A stretch of 64,000 nt of DNA, taken from NCBI GenBank assembly GCA_009602735.1, contig WELA01004248.1:420271-484270 (forward strand), written 5' to 3'. The notes under the pieces were generated by a model. The model saw nothing but the letters and a program-made list of their open reading frames with translations, was not told the origin of the DNA and searched no databases. Shown here piece after piece: positions 48,101 to 61,900 of the stretch; positions within the stretch are counted from its first letter, which is position 1, and every line of letters starts with the position of its first letter. The DNA is from Mesotaenium endlicherianum. Its lineage: Eukaryota > Streptophyta > Zygnematophyceae > Zygnematales > Mesotaeniaceae. A program made the position numbers and the translations under genes.

Positions 48101-51100
48101 GCACGAAACGGCAGTCAGAACACCGCACTGATCCGGCCAGGCACGGCTTTGCACAGAGGCGGCGGCGCAAACGGGGAGGGGGCGGCGCCAGCTGGCGGCA
48201 GCAGGCGACAGCAACTCCAAGGCGGCCTCACACAGGTCGCAGCAAGCACACTCAAAAGCAATACACAAAAACAAACTACATGAACAACACAATGCTCTCA
48301 GCAACAACAATTTTCTGCCTCCAAAGACTCTGAGCCTCGAGCACACAGATTTATGCGGACAAGGCGTGGAGCTCTCGCTCTCACCTCCACAGGCAAGGCC
48401 GGAGTAGAGCAGCGGTCCCCACGGCAGCTGAGGGATCTGGCTCTCCAGCGAGGCCAGCGCCTCCAGGAAGCCGCCCGGCTGGCAGACGAGGCTCCAGCCC
48501 TCCCAGCCGAGCGCGATGAGGAACATGAACACCAGCTGGACAGCTGTCAGCTTCAAGGGGTCGTACTTGGAGCACAGCATCTCGGCGCGGAAGATCTGGG
48601 CGGCGAAGAAGAAGGAGCTGGCGAGGCCCAGGAGGTCCTTGACATGTGGCACAATGTCATCAAGGTTCAGGCCGTCCGCGTCCTTGAGCACACCCATGCC
48701 TGCGCACACAAGCATATGCAAACACACACACATCACAGCAGACATATTCACTCGGTCAGACAAACTGAAACCAGACCTGCCGCAGTAGATGGTAATGGGA
48801 GTCGTCCGTTGTGCCCATTACCACCACAGGCTCATCATATCGTAAGCAACATGATGTTACACTCTGCAAGCAAGGCCAGTCTGTCAAGAAGCCGCAGGCT
48901 GCCGAGCTAGCACCAGCCAAGCAGACAAACACGCATGTAAGCAATGCGGCATGTGGCTGAAATAGCCTCTCTGTGCACCCCTGCCACAACACGCACATCT
49001 ACCACTCTTACTGCTCCTCTTGCATGATGCCATCGCACGACCGCTTCGCTAGCAACCACACAACCTCAATATGATCAATAATTGACAATAATCGACAATA
49101 ATTTTGCTTCCCTCCCTCTTCACAAACTGCCAGGCGATCCTTACAGCGCACAGCACGAGTAGGGGGGGGGAAAGGGGGGGGGCTGGGCTAACCTATGAGG
49201 GCGGCGATGGAGGCCACCCACGTGAGCTTGCTGATGCTCCTCCGCTTTGTCACCACCTCCAACAGCGGCACCAGCACCACCTGCAGCACACGCACACGAG
49301 CACCACCACCACCGCAACTCCAGACGGCTCAGATCGCTGATCTTGACACCGCACGCGCCTTCCCTGTCTGTGCGCTCGATTCTTGGTAGTGTATATCCAA
49401 AAAACCGGCAGCACCTCGGCCACGTAGGGCTGCAATCACCAGGTGTTGGTGAGGAAGCATAGCGGGACACATGTGATACGGGACGAGGATCGATACAGGC
49501 TGCAAGCACTGTTGCCCTCCCTTCGCAGGACCACGCCAGATGAGACAAAATGAGATGAAATGAATGAGATCTCATCAAATTCGGGCCCACCGCTTTGATG
49601 TAAAGCTACTGGCATCAATCAGATCCAGATCGTGAAAGACACGCCACGGCATTGCTGCTCCCTCCAAGCGCAGGCAGATGGCATCCAAGGCGAGCCAGAG
49701 CTCCACACGAACATGCGAGCGCGCCCACCTGTGTTCGATACAGCAGGCAGGAGAGGGAAGAACAGACAAATCATCAAGCCGAACTTAGATCCATTCTGTT
49801 CCATCGGCAGATCCAATCCACGCACACAGGGAGGCAGGCCTCGAGCCACACACAGAGCCGATCGACGTGCGAGCAGAGCAGAGGAAACAAAAAGAGGACC
49901 AGAAATGGAACCAGAAGTTCCTGAGTGCCGATAGGAGCGTCCAACTACTGGGGAGAGAGGGGGAGAGAAAAGACTGGGGAATTTGAAGGGTGAGAATGAG
50001 CGAGAGAAGCACGCACCGTGAAAGCAAAGAGGAGGGAGGCGTTGCCTGAGGCGGAGGCGCCCCCAAGGCCCACCGACTGCGCCACGATGCCGGCCATGAG
50101 CCAGGAGGCAAGCTCCAGGCCCGCCAGCACAATGCCCTTCTCCTTGGGGTGCGCGCGCGCGTCCACGCTCTGCAGCGCGGGCGAGAAGGCGAGCGCACCC
50201 GCACCAAACTTGATGAGGCACGCCAGGCTGGCGGGCGGCGTCACAGCTGCCACCTCGATGAACTTGGTTGCGACGGCGTTGGTGCCGTAGAGCGCTGCCA
50301 AAAAGTTGAGCAGCATGATGCCGCTCCACTGGTCCACCTTCACCAGCTCCTGCAACACAACAATGAGTGGCCCACACACGTGAGCAGGAGCCGAGAGCCA
50401 GCCGAAAGGCAGCAAGGCGGCCAGGCAGCGGGGGGGGGGGGAGTCGCACAGTCAGGGCCAGCCTTGCATGGTTGGTCCCGTAGGCTCAACTGAAAGCCGC
50501 CAGCTGTCGCCAATAAAGAGCGCCGGAGTGAGTCGGTCGGTCGGCCGGCAGCGCACTTCCAGCCTTTTTCCTCGTAGATGTTCCTGTATCCAATGTGATG
50601 TCATTTTCCTTACATATCTGATTATTTTTGCTCCGCAGCTGTGATCTACCTGGTGATACACACCTGGTGATACACAGGCACAGGCACACTTCTCGCCTCA
50701 TGCCTTGCCAGAAAATCAAAATCGTCCATGATCTAATTGCCTGCCACTTAGAACTTGGTGCATATCTCTGGGCCATGTGCAAAGCGCTCCACACAATCTT
50801 GAGCTCATACGAGCGCGTAATTTTCAGCCTATTGGCCAACCAAAGAACGACACTTGGATCCATCCACAAAGCCAGATGGCGTGCTTGTGGGCCTATCAGC
50901 CCCCGTCTGTGCGCTACATGGCACTAGCGAGGCACGTAGGAGACCACTTAAGCCCGACATAACAAACAATCTGCATGACAGGTCTCACCATCCACACCCA
51001 TCAGCGTTTCTGAGTACAATAGGACATGCAGACATACATGGTGCACAAAGCATATCTGTCCACATATACATGTATGCATGCTATTATGCACATACACATG

Positions 51101-52100
51101 CACAACACACATGTATGTATACGCAAGTAGACATTTTTGCGCCATCAGCATCCTATGAGACATATAATCGTGTACACACATTGAAAGAAGACAGTGATCT
51201 GCAATAAGCCAGAGGCAAGTGATCCCCTCTGCCGATTGCAATTAAGATGCCTGCCAACTGCCACAAGAACGATGCTGACAACAACAACTGACGGACTCAC
51301 ACCTGATGCCCTCTATGATGTGCACCGTCTACCACGGCCCATCCTTCTCTCCCCCACTCTCCTTCCCTTCCTTTCGTCCAGACGCCTCACCCCTGGTAGC
51401 CCTCCCTCAGGCGTCATCGGCTGAGATCAGTTACCTCATGAGTGGGGGCAGCTTTGGCGTCGACATTCGCAATGTCAGCTTTCCAGACGTGCCTGTTGCT
51501 CAAACTCCGCCTCGCAGCCGCTTTTCTGATCGACTGACCCGTTATTCGCCAGTCCTCTCTCGCCTTGGGTGCCGAGTCGGGCTCCTTCTCCTTCTCTGGC
51601 CTGGCTGCTAGCAAGGCAGCTCTACTGGTGGCCTTCCTACGATCAACTTCGCCCATGAAGTCTTGCCCCAGCTTCCTGATCTGCCCCAGCGGACTTGCGC
51701 CCCTGCCCACCCCCTTGTCTGAGCCTTCCTGTAGATGGAACCCGTCCCTACCCTGGCTACTACTTGATGTCCCGTTATTCATATGATGGGAATCCTTCTC
51801 AAGGGTCATGGTTCCACGTACAGCTTCTTGTGTCTTGTTTTTTAAATTACGTTCTAAAAAAATTCCACCGGCCCCCTCATTTCCACGTGGGGCATTCCCG
51901 CTCTCTGCACGTGACATGGCCCTACACATGCCGCACTCACTATATCTTATATTCCTTGCTCGTCGAGACGAAGGTCCTTGCATAAGCCTGACAAGGTCAG
52001 TGTGAAGGAAATCCTTTGAACTATCTAACCTAGAGCCCAGGGGAGCAAGCTTGGCCAAAGAAGCCAAGCTGCTCCCCAATTGTAAAGAGCATGCAGCCAT
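45141..52100 (-). CDS. EamA/DMT transporter, plastid-targeted, with Ala/Gly-rich C-terminal extension
   Basis: Membrane transporter of the EamA (drug/metabolite transporter) family, substrate unknown. Five exons, 52100-51435, 50349-50017, 49280-49193, 48699-48385 and 48067-45141, join in frame to about 1442 residues. Residues 1-222 are Ser/Arg/Ala-rich, acid-poor at the start (MAACSLQLGSSLASLAKL) and fit a plastid transit peptide plus linker. About 223-530 is the EamA core: LLNFLAALYGTNAVATKFIE, LLFAFTVVLVPLLEVV, FFFAAQIFRAEMLCSKYDPL, GVAAWIELNGL and TTIPIWGGFMTQM, which matches plant chloroplast EamA proteins as I recall them. A basic stretch (QEKKERQKRRKERWFGGK) ends the core. Residues about 735-1200 are almost only Ala, Gly, Val, Ser and Thr; the last 240 or so are more mixed and end VIGISGLLS. 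The long 3' exon is open for 975 codons; a 420-codon antisense frame is a composition artefact. Confidence 0.85.
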
Positions 52101-55100
52101 GTGGCTGACTAATTACTCACAAGAGAATCTATGATCAATAGCAAGTGGAAAATTGGATTCAAAGCCGATGCACATGAAAAGAATGTCGAAAGAAGGCGTT
52201 ATACTGATAAGAACAGCTCCCAAACGCATGAGTGGCGATGACTTCTTAAAGATGGCTACAAAGTAACGCGAAGGCACCGAAGTGCTCACTACACCGCTTT
52301 AAAGAGTCAATTCTACAAGTGAATGCAACCTTCTAAAATTCAGAAAAAAGTTCTCTCCTCTGCTGTGATCAACTGCACCGTAAATGTCACAGGTTTATAG
52401 CACTGATCCATATGCCAGACGCTAGCATCAGAGATGTTTAGATATAAGCGCAACTTCCTGTTCCGAACGGTCATGAATACTACCGACTAAGATGCACATG
52501 ATGGGCTAGCAACAACCATTACTGCAGGAGAAAGCACAGCAGGCAACCGGGCGAAAATGGCGTATGACAATCGTTGAGTGACATCCTTCGCCTCCCCAAT
52601 TTTACTCCGCGCCACAGAAGTTTGGGTGCTGAAGGGGCTCGGACGGACTCTGGGTGTTGGGCCCGATGTCGTCTCTCACGCTTAACGTGTGTCAGTACAG
52701 GTGGCAAACGCTGAGATTGGAGGCACGAGGAAGCTGGGCAGCCCGTCGTCTCGTAGATAAAGATTGCCCACCCTTTTGGTGGCAAATCACCAATGTTTCG
52801 CATCTCGCGCATCTTTCCTAAATCAATGTCGCGGCTCACATTGAAGTCTTGCGGAAAGTGGAAAACAGATATTTCTAGACATTTGACCTTTATCTGAGCT
52901 TTTCAGAAATTACAGGTCATATTACACGTTGAAGACCACTGAAGACTGTAGGTGGCAGCAGGGTGGCAGTAGGTCAAGCAGGCTGACGCAGGTAGATGAG
53001 TAGGGTTCCACGATGTTCGTCCAATACGTGACGCGATTTCAGCGTAGGACATCGTCGTGAGTCGCGACTATGCATGCTTCAATCTGCATACACGCCACGC
53101 ACACAAGCTTTATGGGCTTCTCAGGTCACGAGTCACAACTTGAGTTGTGATGAATGCGTGTAACTTTGCGCGTACGGGGCCCCAAATTGGGCACTGCAAA
53201 TTGCTCATTTTTGCTGGGAATTACCGAATTGTCCAGCCGCCAGCGCAAGCACTCACCGAGTACTCCCGACTCCCGAGTATCAGCTCCTGAGGCCTGGGGG
53301 TGAAAATCCGGCACAGGCTCCAGATTGCTTGCAGAGCCCACTATCCAGACTCTTGAGTCCTGAGTCTAGACGCCACACTCCAAAGCGCCCGGATTTCAGA
53401 TGCATCAGCCATGCAAAAGCGCTGCATTTGGTTGGCATTTGAGCTAGTCTTGGACTCCATCGTTCGTAAATTTGTCCCGCCTTATCAGTTTGTCGTGTAA
53501 AATCGTAACAGTGCACTCCGAGGGGCCAAATCAAACAGCTGAATTATACCCGTATGCTGACTAATAGTTCTAGAACCCCGGCTTTCACCTAATCCTGGTT
53601 GTAATATATACACCTGCATCAAACGCAATCTTTTAAATCTTAATTGCGTGCTGTTATCTGTTGATACCAGCCGACCTGCCGTGACGAGTCACGCCCCGTT
53701 TCAACTCATTTCAGCCAATTTAAGCTAGAACTTCAAAAAGCTGACAAAAGTGGACAAAAGTGAAACTGCGGTCTCAGGTTTCCGGGATGCCCGGCGTAAA
53801 ATCCAGAAACTGGTCCAGGATGAACCAGTTTGGCCGATTGAGACAGGTTTGAGAGGCAATTTGAGCCTCAACGCTGCTCTAGGCAGCATGCTAGGCAACT
53901 TTGGTCCTCACTTTTCTGGATCTTGTCGAACTCTTCCTGGCACTTCCTGGTGCTTCTTGTTGTCCCTAGTCAAGTCTTCAGAATCTCAGATGGAGGATTC
54001 ATGGCACATGCCTCGACGTTTCAGGTCGGGCTCGGCTTTTCAACTTGGAGATGTGTCGAGCGCACTGACTTCAGGACTCCAACTCTGCACCCTGACTCGT
54101 CACGCAATGACTCCAGTCGATACTCCAGGATCCAGATTCCAGACTCAACATCAGATCCAACAAATTTTTCCACCTGCTCCTAGCGAAGAAAACTCGTTTG
54201 TCCTACAATATGCAGCGTGCTTCAAAGGATCATATGCCACCAATTACGATTTTCTTCCTCACATCAATCAAACTCCCCACTAAACTGCGAAACATACGCC
54301 GGTTTCTGAGGATCTAATTAAAGGTGCGCAGCAGCGCGCAGTGTATTATTTTTGACTCTCGTTGACTCGCATGTAAACTTGGCTATTTGACCAGGATGCG
54401 ACCAGCCAATCGAGTTTGTCGGTTCTTATTTGCCAATTCGGGTTAGGTGGTGGCTGGGCACAACTAACTCCCGAAATAAGTCTACAACTTTCTTTATTAC
54501 AAAATGGGGTTTATTATAAGTTTGCAACATATGCAAACAATGTCGCGACTACTATCCGTTTGACGGTGCCGCACACGCAGCGCAAGCTATGGCCACCCAG
54601 GTACAGAAAGTCAACGTTGACTCACCGACCACTTGACTGACTACGTCGCAGTCAGCGGTTATGTCGACGTTAAGACCACTGGCAAGGGGTCAATGTCAAT
54701 GTGCCCCACACCCAGGGATGGGAGAGGTTTTGACAGCATAGACAGCCGCAAGGCTAGAAGCTTGGGATCTGTGATGAGCCGCCCAGCAGGTACCAAGTCA
54801 GGTACTGTGTGACTGGCAGATTAAGCCAGGTCAAGGCCGCAATGCCCAGATAGGTTACGGCCGCCCGGTTGGGAATCTTGAGCAAGTGGCATTTGCTTGT
54901 ACACGCCGCTCAGGACTTCTTAGCCATGAGCCAATTAGGCGTGACTGCCAACTGAGAAACTAAGCAACCATGCGCGACAGTCACGAGGTGTGCATGCATG
55001 CTGAGTGACTACGAGTTTGAGTTGAGCATGGCTAGGCAGAAGCGACATGCAGCTAAGCTTTGTGACTAAGCACGGCATTCTCGAAAGATGACGCTGTGTG

Positions 55101-57326
55101 GTGCCTGCGGAAGGCACGAATCTTGCCTGAGACATGTCATTCACTCTCACGCACCTTTGCCAAGGAGCAGAAGGAGCAGAAGGAAGGAGAAGAAGGGCGC
55201 GAAGAAGAAGAAGGAGTTCCCAAGGCCATTGGAGAGCCGAGGCCCCACGCTTCTGCCGACGCTAAAGATTCCTTTCAGTGTACCATAGATAAGTTAGGAT
55301 TGTAGGAGTTCTTAAGAGGGAAATTTACTGTTGATAGTAGGAGAACTGCAGAATAGAATCTGCTAGGAGATTAGCACAGATTCGGCCAAACGCCACAAGT
55401 GTGTGTGAAGCAGCCTTACAATGGTGAGTTGTGTGTTAGTTTCCAAGTTCTCATAAGTTGCATTCGCATCTCGAAGAGAGAGAGTAGTATTGGCAGATAA
55501 AGCTCTCAGTGAAGAACTGAGTGAGCCTAGCCTGGCAGTGAAGAGCTGTTAGGGCGCGGTGTTAAGTGAAGAGCTTGACCTAGGCCAACATAGACGTGTG
55601 ATTTCAGAGTTTTGTAAGCTGTGACTTTGTGAAAGTTAAGCGAAAGCCTGAAGGGCGATATTCTCTGAATCTGACGTTGTATGTCAAGCTGCTTAGAGTG
55701 TGATTTTTGCAAACTACAATTTGCTCGCCTGTGAACCCAAGAACCTTTAGGCATAAAGTCTATGTGGAAATGAGAGACTTCCGTCCTTGTAAGAGGAATT
55801 AAGGCAAGGCAAGCATTTTTAAAAATTTCTGCTAAGTCTTAGGATAAGCAGATGGTGAGAGCTGGGTGAAGGAGAACGTTGCTCTGAGTGTTGGTCATGG
55901 TTGCATGGTGCAAGTCAGGAGCCAAGGGATGGGTTAACCCTGGTAAGGCTTGTCACCGACATTTGTGCGAAGGTCGATCGACCATGTTTGCCCACACGTG
56001 AGGAGGGCCACCGACACATCAACCAGGTCGAAGGCACACGTGCTGGAAGGCTACGCACGTGCCAAGGGACCGACACTGTTAGGCACGACAACAATGCATA
56101 TTTTACACATTTCAAGATTGGCTTAATTTTTTGGCTGATATTTGACTTATGGTAGGTTAGTAGTAATATGCTATCGTTCAAGGTTGATCCTGTCACTAGC
56201 AAATGTGAGTCAAATTCGCAATCAAATATTGTCGTTTGCCCATCGCAAATCTCGTTTTGATATATTTCATCTATCGAAACGTCTATTTACCCCCTAAAAA
56301 TAAAAATAAAACAAAAATTACCCCACAACTCTCAAAGAATATGAAACTAAGCTCACGTCAAGTTTCCCTAGTCATGGTCAATCCACCAGTCAAAAATTAT
56401 GTGTCTCATTTTACTCTCCATTTTTTTATTCTCTTCTCTGTGCTACTTTTGGCCCATTCTTCGTGCTATTCCATGCACAATTGAAAAGTAAACTAGAAGA
56501 CTAACTTGCAAGTCAACCTAACTTGCAAGGCAAATTTGCGAGCTTGCACCCTTCGTTTTTTCATCACCCTTTACCTCCACATCCAAAAGAAAAGAAATGT
56601 GTGGTGTCTCCTCAGTGTTTCAGTAATTATTACCCATTTTCAACCTCTGAGCTGTACCGAAGGATCGATCATTGACATCAAAATATTGAAAAGGGTTCAG
56701 TCCAAAATCTTAAACTCTTACTAACCTGTAAATTCAAAGGATGCAGTGTTCAAAGTTTCTCTCCGCAAGTTGGCCTTTCATTTGGACATTTTATATGTGC
56801 ATGGAGCTGCACAAAGAAGAAGCCAAAAATCCACAAAAAAGAAGGGTAAGTAGTGTCAGGTTAGACACGTCATGTTTGACAGGTGGACTGACCATGACTA
56901 GGAAAACTTTGATGTGAGGTATTTCTGTAACGTTTCTTCAAAACGTTCTAATTTCTAAGAATCTTTTCCTTGACATTGAAAAAATATTTGTTTATAGGGG
57001 AAAGAAAATATCTACAACCCGTAATCTTCGCGAAGTCCTCGAGAGCAAGAGAGAGAGAGATAGCGTAATTACAGAATTAGTGCTTGTGAGAGTTGCACTC
57101 AAAATGACTCTCGCAGGTATTTATACCTATTCAATGTGAGGCACTTGAGTGCTTCGAGTCACCATCTAGGGCACCGATCATGGCAACGAAAACGGTCAAA
57201 TGGATGTGACCCGTTTGACCGAATGCCCGAAATCATGCCATAAGGCAATTTCGAGACTTTTGACGAATCGCAACGAATCGTAAGGAATCGTTTCGCGCCA
57301 AATCGGCATAGTCGCGTTCTTTGAAT

Positions 57327-57435
57327 AGACGTGATTGTTCGTAGTCACATCTAAGCTTCTTTCGAAGTAGACGTGACTAGTCGCGGTCATGTCTTCGATG
57401 TTTTTCGATTGACGTGACCGTTCGTCGTGTGTATA
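57327..57435. repeat. Three copies of a ~41-bp tandem repeat
   Basis: GACGTGA recurs at 57328, 57369 and 57411, each followed by a TTCGTCG- or AGTCGCGG-like block and a T-rich end. Just to the left (57262-57292) AATCG is repeated at 10-11-bp steps. Confidence 0.65.
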
Positions 57436-58179
57436 AGGTCATAGCTTTATAAAATGCATTGTTTAGTTTCTTGAAAGTATGTTTTGATTGCATAGAAGCG
57501 TGGAGTGTATATTTTTAGTCATTTCAATATGAAGTTCATCAAATTTGGTTAAGTATTGAGAGAGTTATGAATATATGAAGATTTATTAGTTTTAAGATTG
57601 GTCGACGAGTGTCCTTAGTTCGCGGTGAGCGCGACCGTCGGATTGACCGACAGCGTCGAGCGATCTGGGCCCTTAAAGTGAACTCGAACCTTCACGTAAG
57701 GTCGGCTGACGCGGAGTGCCGACTAGGTCGATTTACCTAGAAGTTTCGGTTTAGCCTAGCGCGCCTAAAATAGAAAATTCAGTAATGTCGATGCATGTAT
57801 GTGGACGTCAAATCGACCCGACACTTCAGATGAGACTGATCTGGCAGACTCACGAATATTCAGGACGAATTGACGAAATTCCGTGCCTTCCTCCTAGAGA
57901 GGAGTACTGAGGCAGAAAACTATAAATAGGCATAACTTCTTCATTTCTTATCAGTTTTCACTTCTGTAAATTTCTAGGGGTTTGTAATGACGAGGCCTTT
58001 CATCCTAATCCATTTGTGAGCACTTTCTTGCCACTCAAAATGTTGAGTGATTTTCACAAGCTTTCTTAGTGATATGTTGCTGCACTCTATAGTATGATTG
58101 CAACTACTTCTTTTCCTCGTGAGTCACTACGCTTCCACTAGGGCACTTTGTCCCTTTCAGTGTGCAGATGCTTTCGTCA

Positions 58180-58262
58180 TGACCTAGTGGTTGTAATAAC
58201 TACTTTGCCAATCGATTATATGTGATCGTCTCAAACAAAGGGTCGCGGATTTAAATCCACAT
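58180..58262 (+). repeat. Weak tRNA-like (SINE-head-like) promoter pattern
   Basis: TGACCTAGTGG resembles a pol III A box (TRGCNNAGTGG) and GGATTTAAATCC, about 60 bases on, resembles a B box (GGTTCGAATCC) and is preceded by GGGTCGC, as in many tRNAs. Stems do not fold well by eye, so a tRNA gene is not supported; a decayed tRNA-derived SINE or chance are the options. Confidence 0.25.
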
Positions 58263-58994
58263 GTGTAATGAATCAGTATACTGGTTAATAAAATATTCAT
58301 TTAAATATAACAGTTATAAAGTTCAGCCTCCTGAACTCTACTCAATAGTCAATTTGCTGGATAATACATTTAATATCGGTTTAATGACTCAGCCGCAAGC
58401 AGTAGGCCGAAGTCAGCTTAAGTCAACCCGCTGACACATTTTTTGACAGCCAGCTGACTTCCGTACTCGGTAGCAGCAAACTGCCTCGATATGCATCTAA
58501 GTGTGATATGCTAGATGAATGGCCAGATGCCATCCCTATGATGGATGGCGATTCGGGATAATGGGAGATGGCGGTGGATTTGGTTAACCGAGGTCCTACC
58601 AACGTGGTTAACTCCCGGGTAGGCGGTGCCATCGCACTGGCCGCTGAAAAGTAAACTCATTCCATGTACATATGCTAGGCATTGCTCTCGAGTTTGGCAT
58701 TCGGAAACAAGGCCAACTCTCTTGTACAGCTTGCTGAGAGAGATGTGAATCCAAGGCGAGAAGCCATTGATACGCACTGTCTTCTAACCTTGCTTATGTA
58801 TGAGTTTACTGATTTTATTGTTGATGCTAGTTTACTTGCATTTCACTTTCGAGTAATGTCCACTGCTAGTGCGTTGTCCTTTGCCATTTAACCAATTAAC
58901 GAAAAATACCATAAAGATTACTTGCTGATATAAATATCTTAATTGTTAACATCTTAATTGTTAATCGCCCATTTGGTAAGTCGATTCATTTCAG

Positions 58995-61900
58995 TGGTAT
59001 CGGAGCGGTTGTCACAGTCTTCCTTGTATGGTAAGGACAAGGTCTCAAACTAGCAACTCCCGAGACATGGAAAACCAGGATAACGAGAATGTCAAAAACC
59101 AGGCGGAAAGCCATGTAGCGGGAACCCGTACCTATTCTGAAGCAGTGGCAGATACTGCAGCTAGAGAGGCTGCAGATGAGGCAGCTGCTATTGCCGCAGT
59201 CGCAGCACAGCAAGCTGAGGAGGAGAGAGCCAAATTAGAAGCTGAACAATTAGCAAAGGCTGCTGAAGATACAGAAAGGAGGGAAGGACAGCCAGCTGAC
59301 GAGCGCACTGTTGAAGAACTTATGGCATCCAGGGCCAATGTTCTGAACCCACCTCCTGCTGTACAACTCAATGTACCCCTAGGTCAAATACGTGACCGGC
59401 TGAATGCGGCAGGAATTGCTACTGCAGGAGCGAGAGGGAGAGTTGAGGACACTACTCAGCGAGCTTATGCCACTGCTGCTGCTGCATTTGCTAGACTCCC
59501 ACCCCAGAGTGTTGACTTGGGAGTTTTGTTCGTTCAAATGCAGTCGCAAATGGCGACCATGTATCAGTCCCAACAGGAGGACAAAAGAATCATAATGTCT
59601 CTACTGCGGAACAGAGACCAACTGGGGTCTCAAACCACTAGTGGTGGTGGCGGAGGGCCTAGTAAGCCCAAGCCAAAACCTCCCCAGGACTATGATCCTG
59701 AGGGAAACAGAAAATATTACCTGATCAAGTTTCTCGCGGATGTTGAGCAGTGGCTGGAGAACTACCCAGAACTGCAAGATTACGAGAAGGTCAGGCACAC
59801 CGGTGCGCTACTGAAAGGCAGTGCCGCAGATTGGTGGCTAAACTGGAAAGGAGAGCGTAAGGCTCGGCAACTCGGTGACCCTACGTGGGTAGAGTTTGTC
59901 GAGAAGTTGCATGAGAAGTTTGATGTCATCAACCAGCAGGAGAAAGTTATCTATGCGATGATCTTCCTGACACTGAAGCAGACCATTTCAGTTGCTGAGT
60001 TTGCTCAAAAGTTCCAGGAGAACATGATGAAACAGCCAGACTTGCCAGAACGGTGTAGGATAGCATACTTTAGGTATGGCTTGAACCCGAAGTCTCGGGT
60101 CATTTTCTTGAGAAGAAGTATGAAAAACTGGCTGACTTGATCCAGGATGCTGATGCCTGGGATCAGCAGCAGTTCAATCACAAGCGCCAGAGTAATGCTT
60201 TGGTGTCTAAGATTGTCAAAAAGCCCCACGGTTCCGACAATGCAATTGAAGGAGACCAGGCTGAGGATGATGAGTCATGGATATGAGTGATGGATATGAG
60301 TATGAAGATAATGCTATACAGTCTAGAGGTAGAGGGGGTTTCTCTCGAGGCGGCTATGGTAGAGGTGGTGGTAGGACTAAGCCGAGACCAGCCTCAACAA
60401 AATCGATTTGCTTCCATTACCAGCAGCCAGGTCACTTCAGAGAGCAGTGTCCAGACAAGCACCTCCCAAAGGTCAAGAGAAAAGACCAGCCTTTAAAAGA
60501 CAGCAACAGTCAATAATCCAGTCTACTGCCTGTGAGGATGCTAGAGATAATGAGTCGTCACTAGCTGCCCTCGTAGCAGGTATTATGGGTCCTGCTGAAC
60601 TAAATTCATATGCATGCCTGACAACCAGATAAAGGAGACCATCAGCAATATAGACATTTCTTTGCTAAGTCAGGAGAACAATGCGAAAGTCAGGAAAAGA
60701 CAGTCCCCCCTATCCTACTGCATTGCATGATTGCAGGTAGGAAGGTGAGGGCATTTGTTGACGGAGGGGCGTCACATACTTTTATCCACAAGGACTTAGT
60801 TAAGCGGCTAAGGCTGCCTACTGTCACCCAAGGGAATAGAAAAATATTCCTTGGAGATGCCTCAAGTATCCCCAAAGGAGTCATAACCAAGCCTGTTGAG
60901 GTCCAGTTAGGTTCTGGCATTGCAGTTCTAACTGAAACGCTTACATTTGAGGTACTCAACACTGGCTTTTATGATCTCGTGCTAGGGAGGTCCTGGCTTA
61001 ATAGACATCAAGCTGAAGTGTGTTGGAGCAGAGGTACAGTTAAAGTGAGAGGAGCCAGTGATGGGCAGACTGACTTGGCACCCACCAGTGCTCTTCCTCT
61101 TGTCCTGTGTGGATGGCAAATGAAGGAAAAGAAGAGGCTTCCAGAAGGATGCAAGTTGCTGAATGCAATGGAGTTCGTCAAAAGCTGGAACCAGAAGGAA
61201 GACAGCATGTTCTGTCTGCTGCTGAGAGAGGTACATCCTCAACCTGAAGAAGTGGTGGAGAAAAAGGTAAGCCTTCCGGAGCACCCTACTGCTGCAAAAA
61301 TCGTTGCTCATTACACGGATGTATTTAATATGCCTCCAGGACTACCCCCTAAGAGGGAAGTAGATCATAGGATTGATTTATTACCGCGGAGTCAGCCACC
61401 TTGGCAATGCACTTATGGCTTGTCTTATGTGGAGAGCGAGGAGTTGAAAACACAGATTGCAGAGCTTGAGGAAAATGGTTACATTTCCCCCAGTAAATCA
61501 CCTTACGGCGCACCCATCCTATTTGTTAAGAAAAAGGATGGCAGTATGCGGATGTGTGTGGATTACAGAGCCCTGAACAGAATTACGGTAAAGAACAAAT
61601 ATGCTTTACCCAGAATCAAGGACTTTCTTGATGCCCTGTCTGGTGCTAAGGTGTTTAGTAAGATAGATCTCAAGAGTGGTTATCATCAAATCAGAATTGC
61701 TGGGGGGGATGAACACAAGACTGCCTTTCGCACACGTTATGGACACTATGAGTTCAACGTGATGCCATTTGTACTGACTATGACATTTTCAAGCCTTATT
61801 TGGATAAATTTGTGCAAGTTTTCCTGGATGATATTTTAATTCTCTCTAAAAATGAGACTCAACACGCTGAACACTTAAAGACAGTCATGGACATTCTGAG

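Larger units (their letters stand above)
52101..58994. other. Repeat-rich gene-free region leading into the LTR element
   Basis: No host gene is recognised. Frames at 53750-54283 and 55088-55305 have no family match. A 41-bp tandem repeat lies near 57327-57435, a weak tRNA-like promoter pattern at 58180-58262, and the right part must include the 5' LTR of the retroelement, whose left edge cannot be set because the 3' LTR is outside the window. Confidence 0.5.

Noticed and set aside
49400-49440. Peptide PYVAEVLP on the minus strand, resembling a transporter segment
   Set aside because: It lies between EamA exons 2 and 3, which join directly in phase and match the family without it.
53750-54283. 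177-codon plus-strand frame
   Set aside because: No domain or composition typical of the genes here; the surroundings are repeat-rich and no exon partner was found.
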